Assembly (NCBI RefSeq): GCF_019209905.1
Contig: NZ_JAHUTM010000003.1
Span: 62,001-126,000, forward strand
From: Corynebacterium sp. TAE3-ERU12
Lineage (GTDB): Bacteria; Actinomycetota; Actinomycetes; Mycobacteriales; Mycobacteriaceae
DNA length: 64,000 bases
Direction of reading: 5' to 3'
In this document: piece after piece, positions 48,515 through 57,206 of the stretch
Layout: each line of letters opens with the position of its first letter
Position numbering within the stretch: the first letter of the stretch is position 1
Translations under genes and position numbers: made by a program
The notes under the pieces: generated by a model
Databases searched by the model: none
Told to the model about the DNA's origin: nothing
The model's input: only the letters and a program-made list of their open reading frames with translations

Positions 48515-48543
48515 ACGCCCGGGACCGTGTGGGTCCCGGGCGT
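48515..48543. terminator. Bidirectional terminator between the synthetase gene and ppk2
   Basis: Perfect 12-base arms, ACGCCCGGGACC and GGTCCCGGGCGT, around GTGTG lie between the convergent genes. No long T-run is present, but the position and stability suggest it terminates both. Confidence 0.7.
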
Positions 48544-48566
48544 GTAGTTGGCTGGTGGGCCGGTGT

Positions 48567-49463
48567 TTAGTCGCCGATTTGGTCGCGACCGCGCTTGACG
48601 ATCAGCGGGTCGGGCTGGGCGACGAGGTCGTGGTCCTTGCCGGTGTACTCGAACTTGGACAGCACGTAGCGCATGGCATTAATGCGGGCGCGTTTTTTGT
48701 CATTGGACTTAATAGTGATCCACGGCGACTCGTCGGTGTCGGTGTAGCGGAACTGTTCTTCCTTAGCGCGGGTGTAATCATCCCACTTGTCCAAGGAGGC
48801 CAGGTCCATTGGCGACAGCTTCCACTGCCGCACCGGATCAACCTGGCGGATAGCGAAGCGGGTGCGCTGTTCCTTCTGGGACACCGAGAACCAGAATTTG
48901 GTGAGCGAGATACCCGAGCCGAGGATCATATTTTCCAGCATCGGCACTTCACGCAGGAATTCTGCGTGCTGTGATTCGGTGCAGAAGCCCATGACCCGCT
49001 CCACGCCGGAGCGGTTGTACCACGAGCGGTCGAAGAAGACGATCTCGCCAGCGGCCGGGAAGTGTTCGATATAGCGCTGGAAGTACCAGGAGGTCGACTC
49101 ACGCGGGGAGGGCTTTTCCAGTGCGACGGTGCGGGCACCGCGGGGGTTGAGGTGCTCGTTGAAGCGCTTGATGGTGCCACCCTTACCGGCGGCGTCTCGG
49201 CCCTCAAAGAGGATGATGTGCCGCTGGCCGGTGTCCTTGGTCCAGTTCTGCCACTTCAGTAGCTCGATCTGCAGTTTGCGCTTGATGGATTCGTACTCCG
49301 CGCGGCTCATCCGCTCGTCGTAGGGGTAACCATCGCGCCAGGTGTTGACGGGGGTTCCGTCGGGAGTGATCAGGACCGGATCATCATCGTCGGAGTCGTC
49401 GACGACATAACCCTCGGTCGCTGCTAGATCGACGATGTGTTCTTCCTCGTTATTCTCGGCCAT
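48567..49463 (-). CDS. ppk2: Polyphosphate kinase 2
   Basis: PPK2 moves phosphate between polyphosphate and nucleotides, mostly making GTP or ATP from polyphosphate. The 298-residue one-domain protein has Walker A EGRDAAGKGG, the lid PRGARTVALEKPSPRE and Walker B VFFDRSWYNRSGVE. Corynebacteria are known to carry PPK2 enzymes. An acidic N-terminal extension (about 1-40) is typical of class I. It is monocistronic; the adjacent peptide synthetase needs ATP, but a functional link is speculative. Confidence 0.95.
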   Translation of the reverse strand: MAENNEEEHIVDLAATEGYVVDDSDDDDPVLITPDGTPVNTWRDGYPYDERMSRAEYESIKRKLQIELLKWQNWTKDTGQRHIILFEGRDAAGKGGTIKRFNEHLNPRGARTVALEKPSPRESTSWYFQRYIEHFPAAGEIVFFDRSWYNRSGVERVMGFCTESQHAEFLREVPMLENMILGSGISLTKFWFSVSQKEQRTRFAIRQVDPVRQWKLSPMDLASLDKWDDYTRAKEEQFRYTDTDESPWITIKSNDKKRARINAMRYVLSKFEYTGKDHDLVAQPDPLIVKRGRDQIGD

Positions 49464-49538
49464 ACCTCTAGTTTACTCGCATCGTGGATGCAAAATTACG
49501 GTATGCCCACCACGGCTCATCTTTCTTTCGCACACTTG

Positions 49539-49913
49539 TCAGTCCCCCGGTAATTGGGTAGGCCAGACGCCCCGTAGCCGGACGATTGCGCGGTCTAGGT
49601 CATCACCGGCAGCGAGCGCTTGGGCGACATAATCACGCGCGGCCCGGTCCGGGTCAGGAGTTGCCGTGGCGGTGGCGGCCACGCGGGTGCCACCGCCTCG
49701 TCGGGAGACTGTCAGCCCCGCCGTGTCGAGTTCTTTGTACGCTCGGGCCACAGTTCCCGGAGCAAGGTCAAGGTCGCGGGCGAGTTGGCGCACCGACGGC
49801 AGCCGGTCGCCGACCTGCAGCACCCCGGAGGTAATCCGATCGGCGATCTGACGACGCAGCTGTTCAAAAGCCGGAGTGGGGTCCGCAGTGTTGATAGCAA
49901 TCGCTGCGATCAT
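49539..49913 (-). CDS. GntR-family regulator, YtrA subfamily
   Basis: The start is the ATG at 49913, which overlaps the stop codon of the membrane protein gene (ATGA), giving 124 residues. The N-terminal winged helix has AFEQLRRQIADRITSGVLQVGDRLPSVRQLARDLDLAPGTVARAYKELD, the GntR pattern; the short helical C-terminus (about 50 residues, Ala/Asp-rich) is the YtrA type with no ligand domain. It probably represses its own operon through the 20-base palindrome at 50699-50718. Confidence 0.92.
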   Translation of the reverse strand: MIAAIAINTADPTPAFEQLRRQIADRITSGVLQVGDRLPSVRQLARDLDLAPGTVARAYKELDTAGLTVSRRGGGTRVAATATATPDPDRAARDYVAQALAAGDDLDRAIVRLRGVWPTQLPGD

Positions 49914-50659
49914 TCCTTCAGCTCCTCCACCAAAGTGAACAGTGCCCATATCCATGCTCCACATAAACCGATGGTGATAGCACCCATGGGGACAAATAAC
50001 GGGTTGGTGGCTGCGCAATCCGGGTAGCGGAAGGACATCAGCGCAGCAAGTGGAGCCGCGGAACCGCTGGCGGCGATCGTTGCTGACGCTGTGATGGTGC
50101 GTCCTGCGGTGCGGCGTAGTGCTTTGTCAACGTCGAGGAGTTCGACGGGTAGCGCGGGTCGCCGGTGCACAACGAGCACAGCGCTGACCGCAACGATGGC
50201 GCAGACGGCTAGCACGATGAGGATCGGCACCGCGTACCAACTACCTGGCCATGGCGTAGCGGTAGTAGTCGAGGCGTAGCCGAATTGATCCGGCTGGCAG
50301 TATGCGGTGATTGCACGCCCGGACCGGCCCATATCATCGGCGCTACCAGTATTGATACCGGTGAGCAGGACGACGGTGGCGGTGACGAATGAGCCGACCG
50401 CAAGCTGGATAGGCACCAGCCCGATATCACCCACGATGCTGCGCGCGGCGAGTGTTGCGGTGCGCACAGTGCCACGCTGACCGGTGATGGTGAGCGCAGC
50501 GACGATGGTGGCGATGAGAACACAGATCCCGAACAGTCCCGGGGCCAGGACAAGGACGCTACCAAGCCCTGAGATGAAGACTGCAGCCAACAACGCGATG
50601 ATGCTGGCCACGGCAAGACCAATGCGTACAAACCTGGCGTGGCGTTGTAGTAGCGACAT
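49910..50659 (-). CDS. Six-helix membrane protein of unknown function
   Basis: The 249-residue protein has about six hydrophobic helices: two near the N-terminus (about 12-32 and 35-58), one at 85-103, one at 145-165, and two in the last third. A loop after the third helix holds NTGSADDMGRSGRA. YtrA-type regulators usually sit with ABC transporter genes, but no ATPase is present here and no permease signature is seen. GAAGG lies ten bases before the ATG. It is co-transcribed with, and ahead of, the regulator gene. Confidence 0.8.
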   Translation of the reverse strand: MSLLQRHARFVRIGLAVASIIALLAAVFISGLGSVLVLAPGLFGICVLIATIVAALTITGQRGTVRTATLAARSIVGDIGLVPIQLAVGSFVTATVVLLTGINTGSADDMGRSGRAITAYCQPDQFGYASTTTATPWPGSWYAVPILIVLAVCAIVAVSAVLVVHRRPALPVELLDVDKALRRTAGRTITASATIAASGSAAPLAALMSFRYPDCAATNPLFVPMGAITIGLCGAWIWALFTLVEELKE

Positions 50660-50698
50660 GCGTGTGACCTTCCCTTAAACTGCACGGTTTTGTACCAC

Positions 50699-50718
50699 TG
50701 TATCAATACATTGATACA
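50699..50718. promoter_or_regulatory. GntR/YtrA-type operator
   Basis: Perfect nine-base arms TGTATCAAT and ATTGATACA flank AC, 40 bases before the membrane protein start. On the minus strand the sequence also supplies TTGATA/TTGTAT -35-like hexamers, so binding would block the promoter. It is the probable autoregulatory site of the GntR protein. Confidence 0.7.
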
Positions 50719-50773
50719 ACGAGAGTCGATTGGCCCGCCGCCACACAAGCGAGCCACCCGCCCGCCACACGAC

Positions 50774-50813
50774 AAGCGCCTCCCGGCTGACCCATGTCAT
50801 CCGAGAGGCGCTT
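50774..50813 (-). terminator. Terminator downstream of groEL
   Basis: AAGCGCCTC and GAGGCGCTT form a nine-base stem, extended by CGG/CCG pairs, 24 bases after the groEL stop codon on the minus strand. A T-run is lacking. Confidence 0.65.
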
Positions 50814-50836
50814 ATGCGTAAAGCAAGCAACAGGGC

Positions 50837-52498
<1,662 letters not shown>

Positions 52499-52503
52499 TT
52501 ACG

Positions 52504-52557
52504 GTGCCGGTCGGGCGCCCGCGACGGCACGGTTCCGGCGTTGCGCCATCCGGAACC
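52504..52557 (-). other. Two hairpins in the groEL 5' leader
   Basis: GGTTCCGG/CCGGAACC (perfect 8-base arms, 52531-52557) and GTGCCG/CGGCAC with a further GGGC/GCCC core (52504-52530) lie side by side in the roughly 165-base leader, 40 to 90 bases before the start codon. They could influence mRNA stability or heat-dependent translation; this is untested. Confidence 0.45.
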
Positions 52558-52605
52558 TCACCTAACCGGCTGAGTACATTTATTCACGCTCGACCAGCGC
52601 CACTG

Positions 52606-52632
52606 CTGGCACTTAATGATCGAGAGTGCTAA
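52606..52632. promoter_or_regulatory. CIRCE element 1 (HrcA site)
   Basis: CTGGCACTT-N9-GAGTGCTAA has a perfect right arm and a left arm that differs from TTAGCACTC at three positions. It covers the probable groEL transcription start. Confidence 0.75.
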
Positions 52633-52638
52633 TGCTCG

Positions 52639-52668
52639 TTTCTAGCACTCCACCCTGCTGAGTGCAAG
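52639..52668 (-). promoter_or_regulatory. groEL promoter overlapping CIRCE element 2
   Basis: CIRCE 2 is CTAGCACTC-N9-GAGTGCAAG (52642-52668). On the minus strand TTGCAC (52667-52662), exactly 17 bases, and TAGAAA (52644-52639) make a good sigma-A-type promoter inside the element, so HrcA binding would shut it. The divergent dipeptidase promoter lies immediately to the right. Confidence 0.7.
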
Positions 52669-52685
52669 ACAACGCGGCGCCAACC

Positions 52686-52697
52686 TAGACTGGCCCC
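52686..52697 (+). promoter_or_regulatory. Leaderless promoter of the dipeptidase gene
   Basis: TAGACT (52686-52691) lies six bases before the ATG at 52698, with no Shine-Dalgarno sequence. The expected -35 position (about 52663-52668) falls within the right arm of CIRCE 2. Confidence 0.6.
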
Positions 52698-54074
52698 ATG
52701 ACGAATCCAAGCGCTCCCGACGCCCAGCTCACCGAGACCCTGCGCGGGCATATCGCCGGCGATCTCGACCAGGTACGTCAGCAGCTCACCACCCTGATCG
52801 CACACCCTTCCGTGCACGGGGCTGATATGGCTGCCTGCCGCGCAGCCGCCGACGATGTCATTGCCATGTTCGCCGAGATCGGTCTTGAACTAGAGGCGCA
52901 TGAAACCTCCGATGGTTCCCTCGCCCTCACCGGCCACCACCCCGCCCCCGAAGGCATGCCGACGGTATTGCTCTACGCGCACTACGACGTGCAGCCCGCC
53001 GGCGATGAACAGGAGTGGACCAGCAGCCCCTGGGAACTCACCGAACGCCATAACCGCTGGTACGGGCGTGGCACGGCTGACTGCAAGGGCAATATCACGA
53101 TGCACCTGGCTGCACTGCGGGCCTTGTCGGCAGCAGGCAAGCCGTGGCCGGGAATCCGAGTTGTCATCGAGGGCTCTGAGGAGCGCGGCTCAGCTGGTCT
53201 GCACGATCTGGTTGCACAGCGCCCGGAGCTTTTCGCTGCGGACACCATTCTCATTGCCGATGTGGGCAATGTGGCCGTCGGCCAGCCGACCTTGGTCACC
53301 GCGCTGCGCGGCACTGCCGATGTGGATATCGCGGTGCAATCGCTGGCCTCGCCGGTGCATTCGGGTGCTTTCGGCGGCGCCGCCCCGGACGCTTTGGCCA
53401 CTCTGATCCGGCTGCTGGATTCGCTATACGACGAGCACGGCGTCACCACCATTGACGGTCTGCAGTGCGCTGGCACCTGGGCTGGCCAGGCCTATGACCC
53501 GCAGGCCTTCCGCACCGACGCAGGCGTCCAGGATGGGGCTTGTCTGCTCTCGGAGCGTTCCGAGGCAACGATCGCCGATTTGCTCTGGGCACGGCCGGCG
53601 GTGACCGTGACCGGCATTGATTGCCCGCCGGCGACGAATGCGGTCAATGCCATCCCGGCGAATGTAAGCGCCCACCTGAATCTCCGCGTGCCAGCTGGCA
53701 TGGACCCGCAGCAGGCGCAGGACGCGTTGATTGCGCACTTGGAGAAGCACATGCCAGCAACGGGAGTGTTGACGGTGGAGCCGGGTGCGGTGGCGGCCCC
53801 GTTTGCGTCGGACACTTCTGGCCCGGCAATCCAACAGTTGGAGGCGTGCTTGTCGGCAAGCTATGGCCAACCGACGGTGTATTTCGGCCAGGGTGGTTCC
53901 ATTCCGCTGTGTGCAACGTTGCTGGAGGCGATGCCGGACGCGGATCTGGCGCTCTTTGGCATTGAGGAACCGCAGTGCCGGATCCACTCGGCGGATGAGT
54001 CGGTGGACCCCAATGAAATCCGGGATATTGCGGTTGCTGAGGCCCTATTCCTGGCGACTATGAGCAGTGAATAG
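52698..54074 (+). CDS. M20-family metallodipeptidase
   Basis: This zinc-dependent peptidase of 458 residues has metal-site segments YAHYDVQPAGD, GRGTADCKGN, EGSEERGSAGL with the catalytic Glu pair, and HSADESVD near the end; the dimerisation lid (about 200-330) is present with PVHSGAFGG. It should cleave dipeptides or related small peptides in the cytoplasm. The specific substrate is not evident. Transcription appears leaderless and starts close to the CIRCE-controlled groEL promoter on the other strand. Confidence 0.93.
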   Translation: MTNPSAPDAQLTETLRGHIAGDLDQVRQQLTTLIAHPSVHGADMAACRAAADDVIAMFAEIGLELEAHETSDGSLALTGHHPAPEGMPTVLLYAHYDVQPAGDEQEWTSSPWELTERHNRWYGRGTADCKGNITMHLAALRALSAAGKPWPGIRVVIEGSEERGSAGLHDLVAQRPELFAADTILIADVGNVAVGQPTLVTALRGTADVDIAVQSLASPVHSGAFGGAAPDALATLIRLLDSLYDEHGVTTIDGLQCAGTWAGQAYDPQAFRTDAGVQDGACLLSERSEATIADLLWARPAVTVTGIDCPPATNAVNAIPANVSAHLNLRVPAGMDPQQAQDALIAHLEKHMPATGVLTVEPGAVAAPFASDTSGPAIQQLEACLSASYGQPTVYFGQGGSIPLCATLLEAMPDADLALFGIEEPQCRIHSADESVDPNEIRDIAVAEALFLATMSSE

Positions 54075-54087
54075 CAGCAGTGGCGTC

Positions 54088-54116
54088 TTGCACGGCGGGC
54101 GTCATTGCTCTACGGT
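54088..54116 (+). promoter_or_regulatory. Promoter of the leader ORF / LeuA-domain gene
   Basis: TTGCAC (54088-54093), exactly 17 bases, and TACGGT (54111-54116) form a good promoter. The -10 ends seven bases before the ATG at 54124, so the transcript should begin at that codon. Confidence 0.65.
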
Positions 54117-54123
54117 GCAACCC

Positions 54124-54186
54124 ATGCAGCTGAATTTCCGACGGCGAGTAGCAGAGGCTACGAACCCGGGCGGGGGCCTGGACTGA
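54124..54186 (+). CDS. Candidate leaderless leader peptide, 20 residues
   Basis: The ORF encodes MQLNFRRRVAEATNPGGGLD and would be translated from the 5' end of the transcript. It contains three consecutive Arg codons (CGA CGG CGA). Its last seven codons overlap the left arm of a strong hairpin (54164-54201), so ribosome position could decide whether the hairpin forms. This is the arrangement of a translation-controlled attenuator. No known leader peptide was recognised. Confidence 0.45.
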   Translation: MQLNFRRRVAEATNPGGGLD

Positions 54187-54201
54187 CCCCTCCGCCTGGG
54201 T
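54164..54201 (+). promoter_or_regulatory. Attenuator-like hairpin
   Basis: ACCCGGGCGGGGG (54164-54176) pairs over 13 positions (two G-U) with CCTCCGCCTGGGT and flanking C (54189-54201), leaving a 12-base loop that contains the stop codon of the leader ORF. There is no long T-run, only TCTCT, so termination could be Rho-dependent or control could be at translation. Confidence 0.5.
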
Positions 54202-54310
54202 CTCTGGCCGTATCTGCCTCGAGAAGCCTGCGTCGGTCCGCCCCATTCACTGACGCCCCTGGTACAGCACTGCTTTGCTGCCGCTATCCGCGAAGGACCG
54301 GAACTTTCCG

Positions 54311-54859
54311 ATGATTTCAGCCCGCACTCATAAGAGCACCTCTACGACCACTACATTCCGTAGTTACGAACCGAAACCGACGATGAATGATGGTGCCCGT
54401 ACATTCGCCGAGGACCCTTTCCGCGCCCGTTTCGGCCATCGCTTGCCGCGCGGTTTGCGCCAAGAGGCCCGCGGCATGGACTGGCGGACGTTCATGTCCA
54501 CCTACTCCCCCACCGAAGGCCCCCTGACCATCAAGGAGTTCACCGCCGCGCGCGGTGTGGCCGGCCGGTGTACTTTCTCTGCCACCATCGTCGATGGCCT
54601 TGGCACTGACCAAGAGCGCACGGTGCATTCCGAAATTACGGCGATGGGGCCGGTGTCGGCGGTGACGAATCTGCTTGCCGACGTGGGGTACCGCGTGGAG
54701 ATCGCCGAGTTCCACCAGTTCGAGATTTTTGAGGCCACGGCGACGTTCATCTACGCCGAGCACAATAATTCCCGGGTGTGGACGATGGGCTTCGGGCAGA
54801 CCCCGGAGATGGCCACGATGACCGCTATGGTCTGCGCGGCCAACCGCCTGCACGACTAG
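54311..54859 (+). CDS. Stand-alone LeuA regulatory-domain-like protein
   Basis: The protein (182 residues from ATG 54311) resembles only the C-terminal allosteric domain of 2-isopropylmalate/homocitrate synthases: GPVSAVTNLLADVGYRVEI, ATATFIYAEHNNSRVWTMGF and ATMTAMVCAANRL. The TIM-barrel catalytic part is absent. It may regulate LeuA or bind a small ligand; function is unknown. The start is uncertain: in-frame TTG 54275 and ATG 54383 are alternatives and no strong ribosome site exists. A possible attenuator precedes it. Its stop codon overlaps that of the convergent LCP gene by four bases. Confidence 0.7.
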   Translation: MISARTHKSTSTTTTFRSYEPKPTMNDGARTFAEDPFRARFGHRLPRGLRQEARGMDWRTFMSTYSPTEGPLTIKEFTAARGVAGRCTFSATIVDGLGTDQERTVHSEITAMGPVSAVTNLLADVGYRVEIAEFHQFEIFEATATFIYAEHNNSRVWTMGFGQTPEMATMTAMVCAANRLHD

Positions 54860-55833
54860 TTCGGCAGCGGTTTATCCGTCTTCAGCGCCTCCCACAGCGC
54901 ATCGGCACCGGGGGCAGGCACCAGGTTGGCGCCGTCACCGGCCGGGTTGACCGGCATGACCTGACTGTTGAGTTCACCGCTTTTCAGTGTGCCCACAATC
55001 CGACGGGCATTACCGCCGGTGAAAAGCCGCTGGTCGGTGACCATGCGGGGCCCAAGGTCGCTGACCAACTTCATCAAAGATGGGATATCGCCGACGGAGA
55101 AACTCCCCAGCCGCTTGGCTATGGCCTGCACCACGGCGCGCTGCCGCTCCAGGCGGGACAGATCGGAGTTGTCTTGGACGCCCACGCGAGTTTGAGAGAA
55201 CGCAACGGCGGTGTCCCCGGAGATGATCTGGCAGCCTTCCTGCACCCCAGCAAAACCGGCGGCTTGGTCAGCGGTGACGCATAGTTCAACATCGCCGAGT
55301 CCATCAACGACTTCGCCGATGGTTTCCAGGTCCATCACAACTGACCCTGCGATATCGACGCCGGTGTGCTTTTCGATTGTTTCCTTAGAGCAGCGCAGGC
55401 CGAAAAGGGACGGGATATCGACTGCTTCTTCTGAGGCGCCGTAGGCGTATGCCGCGTTGAGTTTCGTTTTCTCCGGTTCGGTGGTTTTACCGCTGGGAAG
55501 TTTGCAGGCGGGAATATCGACCAGGAGGTCGCGCGGGAGCTGCACGATATCGATAGATTTCCGGTCCAGGACGCGCACGAGTGCCATTGAGTCGGTGCGG
55601 CCCACATCGGAGCTTTGGTCGTGGCGGGTATCGCGCACCATCATCAAGTACACGGGTGCGTGGCTATCGCCACCGTTTCCTGCACTGTCGCCGGAGGCAT
55701 TCGCGGGCCCATCATCAAAAGCGAGCCACAGTACGAGGCCGCAGGAGGCCACGCCACACAGAATGATGACCGAAATAATGACGATGAGCGCTAGACGCAG
55801 CGCCGAAGCTACTCCAGACCGCGACTTAGCCAT
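54856..55833 (-). CDS. LytR-CpsA-Psr (LCP) family protein
   Basis: LCP enzymes attach undecaprenyl-linked glycopolymers to peptidoglycan outside the membrane. The 325-residue protein has an N-terminal anchor helix (about 13-38) and the LCP core: TDSMALVRVLDRKSIDIVQLPRDLLVDIP with the phosphate-binding Arg, KLNAAYAYG, VVMDLETIGEVVDGLG, and FSQTRVG...DLSRLERQRAV. There is no C-terminal LytR_C domain. It sits at the start of a polysaccharide locus, suggesting it anchors that polymer to the wall. Confidence 0.93.
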   Translation of the reverse strand: MAKSRSGVASALRLALIVIISVIILCGVASCGLVLWLAFDDGPANASGDSAGNGGDSHAPVYLMMVRDTRHDQSSDVGRTDSMALVRVLDRKSIDIVQLPRDLLVDIPACKLPSGKTTEPEKTKLNAAYAYGASEEAVDIPSLFGLRCSKETIEKHTGVDIAGSVVMDLETIGEVVDGLGDVELCVTADQAAGFAGVQEGCQIISGDTAVAFSQTRVGVQDNSDLSRLERQRAVVQAIAKRLGSFSVGDIPSLMKLVSDLGPRMVTDQRLFTGGNARRIVGTLKSGELNSQVMPVNPAGDGANLVPAPGADALWEALKTDKPLPN

Positions 55834-55918
55834 CTCTGCTCCCTCGATAGATTGTGTGTACTGATGTCATGACACCACAGAAACGCTGTTCACACAGGCA
55901 GGTGTTGGTGCCGGGGGC

Positions 55919-57004
55919 TTATTTCCGGGCCCGCACCTGTTCATAAAGAGCGAAATATTTATCGATCATGGCCTCTTCAGTGCTGTTGTGAGCAATATCG
56001 CGGCCTGCGGCAATACGTTCCTCAACGTTCGGGCCGCCCGCCATAATTTCTTTGAGGGCAGCAGCGATTGAGTCTGGGTTTTCGGCGTCGATAATCCACG
56101 CAGAATCATCATTGACGACGTCAGTGATACCGGGCACATCCGAAGCGACCACTGGCAGACCAACATCGAGATGTTCCAGAACCGCCAGTGAGAACCCCTC
56201 TCCCCGAGAAGTGACAATCGCGGCATCAGCTGCTGCGGTGTACGACCGCACATTGGATACCGCACCCGGCAGTTTCACACGATCCGATACACCAAGTTCA
56301 GCGATTTGTTGCTCTAGGATTGCGCGCTGGTCCCCCTCACCGAAAATCACCAACGACGCCTCAGGCACCTTCGGCATCGCCGCGATGGCTAATTGCCAGC
56401 GTTTCATGGTGACGAGCCTGCCGACGCCAACAATGATCGGAGAATCCGGATCGACGTCGAATTTTTGGGCACATTCCGCGCGGGAGATCGCCGCTGGGGC
56501 CGGCGATATTCCGTTCGTGATCACGGTGTGCTCATTGAGACCAAAGCGGCTCAATTCCGCTCCGATACACGGGCTGCACACCGTTACTTTGCCTCGGAGC
56601 TTAAAAGCGTGGCCGATAAAAGCTTCACGCCGGTAGTCGCCTTCTTCATTGCCGTGCAATGTTCCAATAAGACCCGGTGCGCGCAGGCCAAGTGCCATCA
56701 ATGCGGCCAGCATCATGGTCGGGTTATGCGCGTGGATCACATCCGGCTGAAAACTGCGGATAATGCGGCGGATCTCTGCGACGAGTTTGGGCAGGCGTTT
56801 GATATCGCGTCCGACTTGCGGCAGATCAAACCAGTAATCGGCCCGGTCCTGGAATTTTGGGGTCCACTTGCCAGGAGACATGGCCACTGCCGTGCTATCA
56901 CCACGCTTTCGTGACCTGTCTAAAAATGACAGGATCATGACCTCGACACCACCGAAATCGGCAGTTGGGTTGAGGTGAAGAACTCTCATCGGCGGAGTTG
57001 TCAC
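55919..57004 (-). CDS. Glycosyltransferase, GT4 family
   Basis: The GT-B fold retaining transferase of 361 residues has the N-terminal LNPTADFGGVEVMI loop, DVIHAHNPTMM, and the C-terminal donor-site motifs GVGRLVTMKRW and TSRGEGFSLAVLEHLDVGLPVVASDVPG with the E-x7-E pair. The start is GTG 57004 with AAGGA seven bases upstream; a TATAGA -10-like box lies just before (57021-57016). It should add a sugar to the polymer made by this locus; donor and linkage unknown. Confidence 0.92.
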   Translation of the reverse strand: MTTPPMRVLHLNPTADFGGVEVMILSFLDRSRKRGDSTAVAMSPGKWTPKFQDRADYWFDLPQVGRDIKRLPKLVAEIRRIIRSFQPDVIHAHNPTMMLAALMALGLRAPGLIGTLHGNEEGDYRREAFIGHAFKLRGKVTVCSPCIGAELSRFGLNEHTVITNGISPAPAAISRAECAQKFDVDPDSPIIVGVGRLVTMKRWQLAIAAMPKVPEASLVIFGEGDQRAILEQQIAELGVSDRVKLPGAVSNVRSYTAAADAAIVTSRGEGFSLAVLEHLDVGLPVVASDVPGITDVVNDDSAWIIDAENPDSIAAALKEIMAGGPNVEERIAAGRDIAHNSTEEAMIDKYFALYEQVRARK

Positions 57005-57206
57005 AGTGTGGTCCTTCTATACGTACACGAGATTTCGGGGCGTCATTGCGATGCCTCCCGGGTTCATATTCAGCACAGCTGGCGGATGCTCTGTACGAGG
57101 GCGGGAATATGTCATTTCTGCAGATAACGATACCTACTGGCCCAAGCGCCTGCAGGATGCGAGGGCATATTCCGCCACCAACGATGAGCTACACATTAAC
57201 CCGCGG
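57005..57206. other. 202-base intergenic region inside the polysaccharide locus
   Basis: It holds the promoter-like TATAGA for the downstream glycosyltransferase gene at its left end. No coding or structural signal was seen in the rest. Confidence 0.5.
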
